From Microbacteriaceae bacterium UBA4731 (GTDB taxonomy: Bacteria; Actinomycetota; Actinomycetes; Actinomycetales; Microbacteriaceae): DNA of 7,710 nt. Below the pieces are notes generated by a model. The model was not told the origin of the DNA and ran no database searches. It saw only the letters and a program-made list of their open reading frames with translations. The translations under genes were made by a program, and so were the position numbers. How positions within the stretch are numbered: the stretch's first letter is position 1; every line of letters begins with the position of its first letter. This document shows positions 7,652 to 7,710 of the stretch, piece by piece. The stretch lies in NCBI GenBank assembly GCA_002404115.1, contig DHJB01000017.1, positions 27,428-35,137 on the forward strand, in the 5' to 3' direction.

Positions 7652-7710
7652 CTAGCGCTCTCCGTCTGTGACGTCGTAGATCGGGATGGTGGTCGAACCG
7701 CTCTGCAGGC
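7652..7710 (-). CDS. C-terminal end of an unidentified upstream gene (partial)
   Basis: An open frame enters from the window edge and stops with TAG at 7652-7654, five bases before the miaA GTG. The 18 visible residues end in [11 protein letters not shown]. They carry no diagnostic motif. In many actinobacteria the gene before miaA is miaB or a small conserved protein, so the tail of one of these is plausible, but the identity is a guess from gene order. Its last codons contain GGAGAG, the only possible ribosome binding site for miaA. Confidence 0.5.
   Translation of the reverse strand, partial: LQSGSTTIPIYDVTDGER

Noticed and set aside
5882..7655. Plus-strand reading frames opposite dapF and miaA (5882-6745 and 6483-7655)
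   Set aside because: Both are antisense to complete conserved enzymes and show no family motif or start context.

Overview
The window looks like chromosomal core sequence from a high-GC actinobacterium, most likely Microbacteriaceae or a close relative. This rests on the strongly G/C-rich third codon positions, the miaA-dapF-hflX cluster typical of Actinobacteria, and start regions that look leaderless. Placement below the phylum is inference. Nearly all of the window is coding. I see no mobile element, CRISPR array, tRNA, rRNA or phage gene.

Positions 5-3408 (minus strand) hold a methionine-synthesis operon, metF then metE. MetF reduces 5,10-methylene-tetrahydrofolate to 5-methyl-tetrahydrofolate. 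MetE, the cobalamin-independent methionine synthase, passes that methyl group to homocysteine. The genes overlap as ATGA, so their translation is probably coupled. MetF carries a low-complexity tail of about 44 residues built from two sets of 15-nt tandem repeats. The 219-bp region upstream of metF (3409-3627) has no gene but holds several inverted repeats. I could not match it to a known riboswitch.

Positions 3628-7710 hold a conserved actinobacterial cluster, mostly on the minus strand. In transcription order it runs: the end of an unidentified gene, miaA (tRNA A37 dimethylallyltransferase), dapF (diaminopimelate epimerase) and hflX (ribosome-associated GTPase). A plus-strand gene at 5208-5828, encoding a small RsmC/YbxB-like methyltransferase, is inserted between dapF and hflX. 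It converges on dapF with overlapping stop codons. It diverges from hflX across 41 bp, where both genes show a -10-like hexamer at the right distance for leaderless transcription.

Three of these products (MiaA, HflX and the methyltransferase) act on tRNA or ribosomes, and DapF serves lysine and cell-wall precursor synthesis. I do not see an undescribed biological system. The points most worth a second look are the structured metF leader, the repetitive MetF tail, the compact divergent promoter and the convergent stop overlap.
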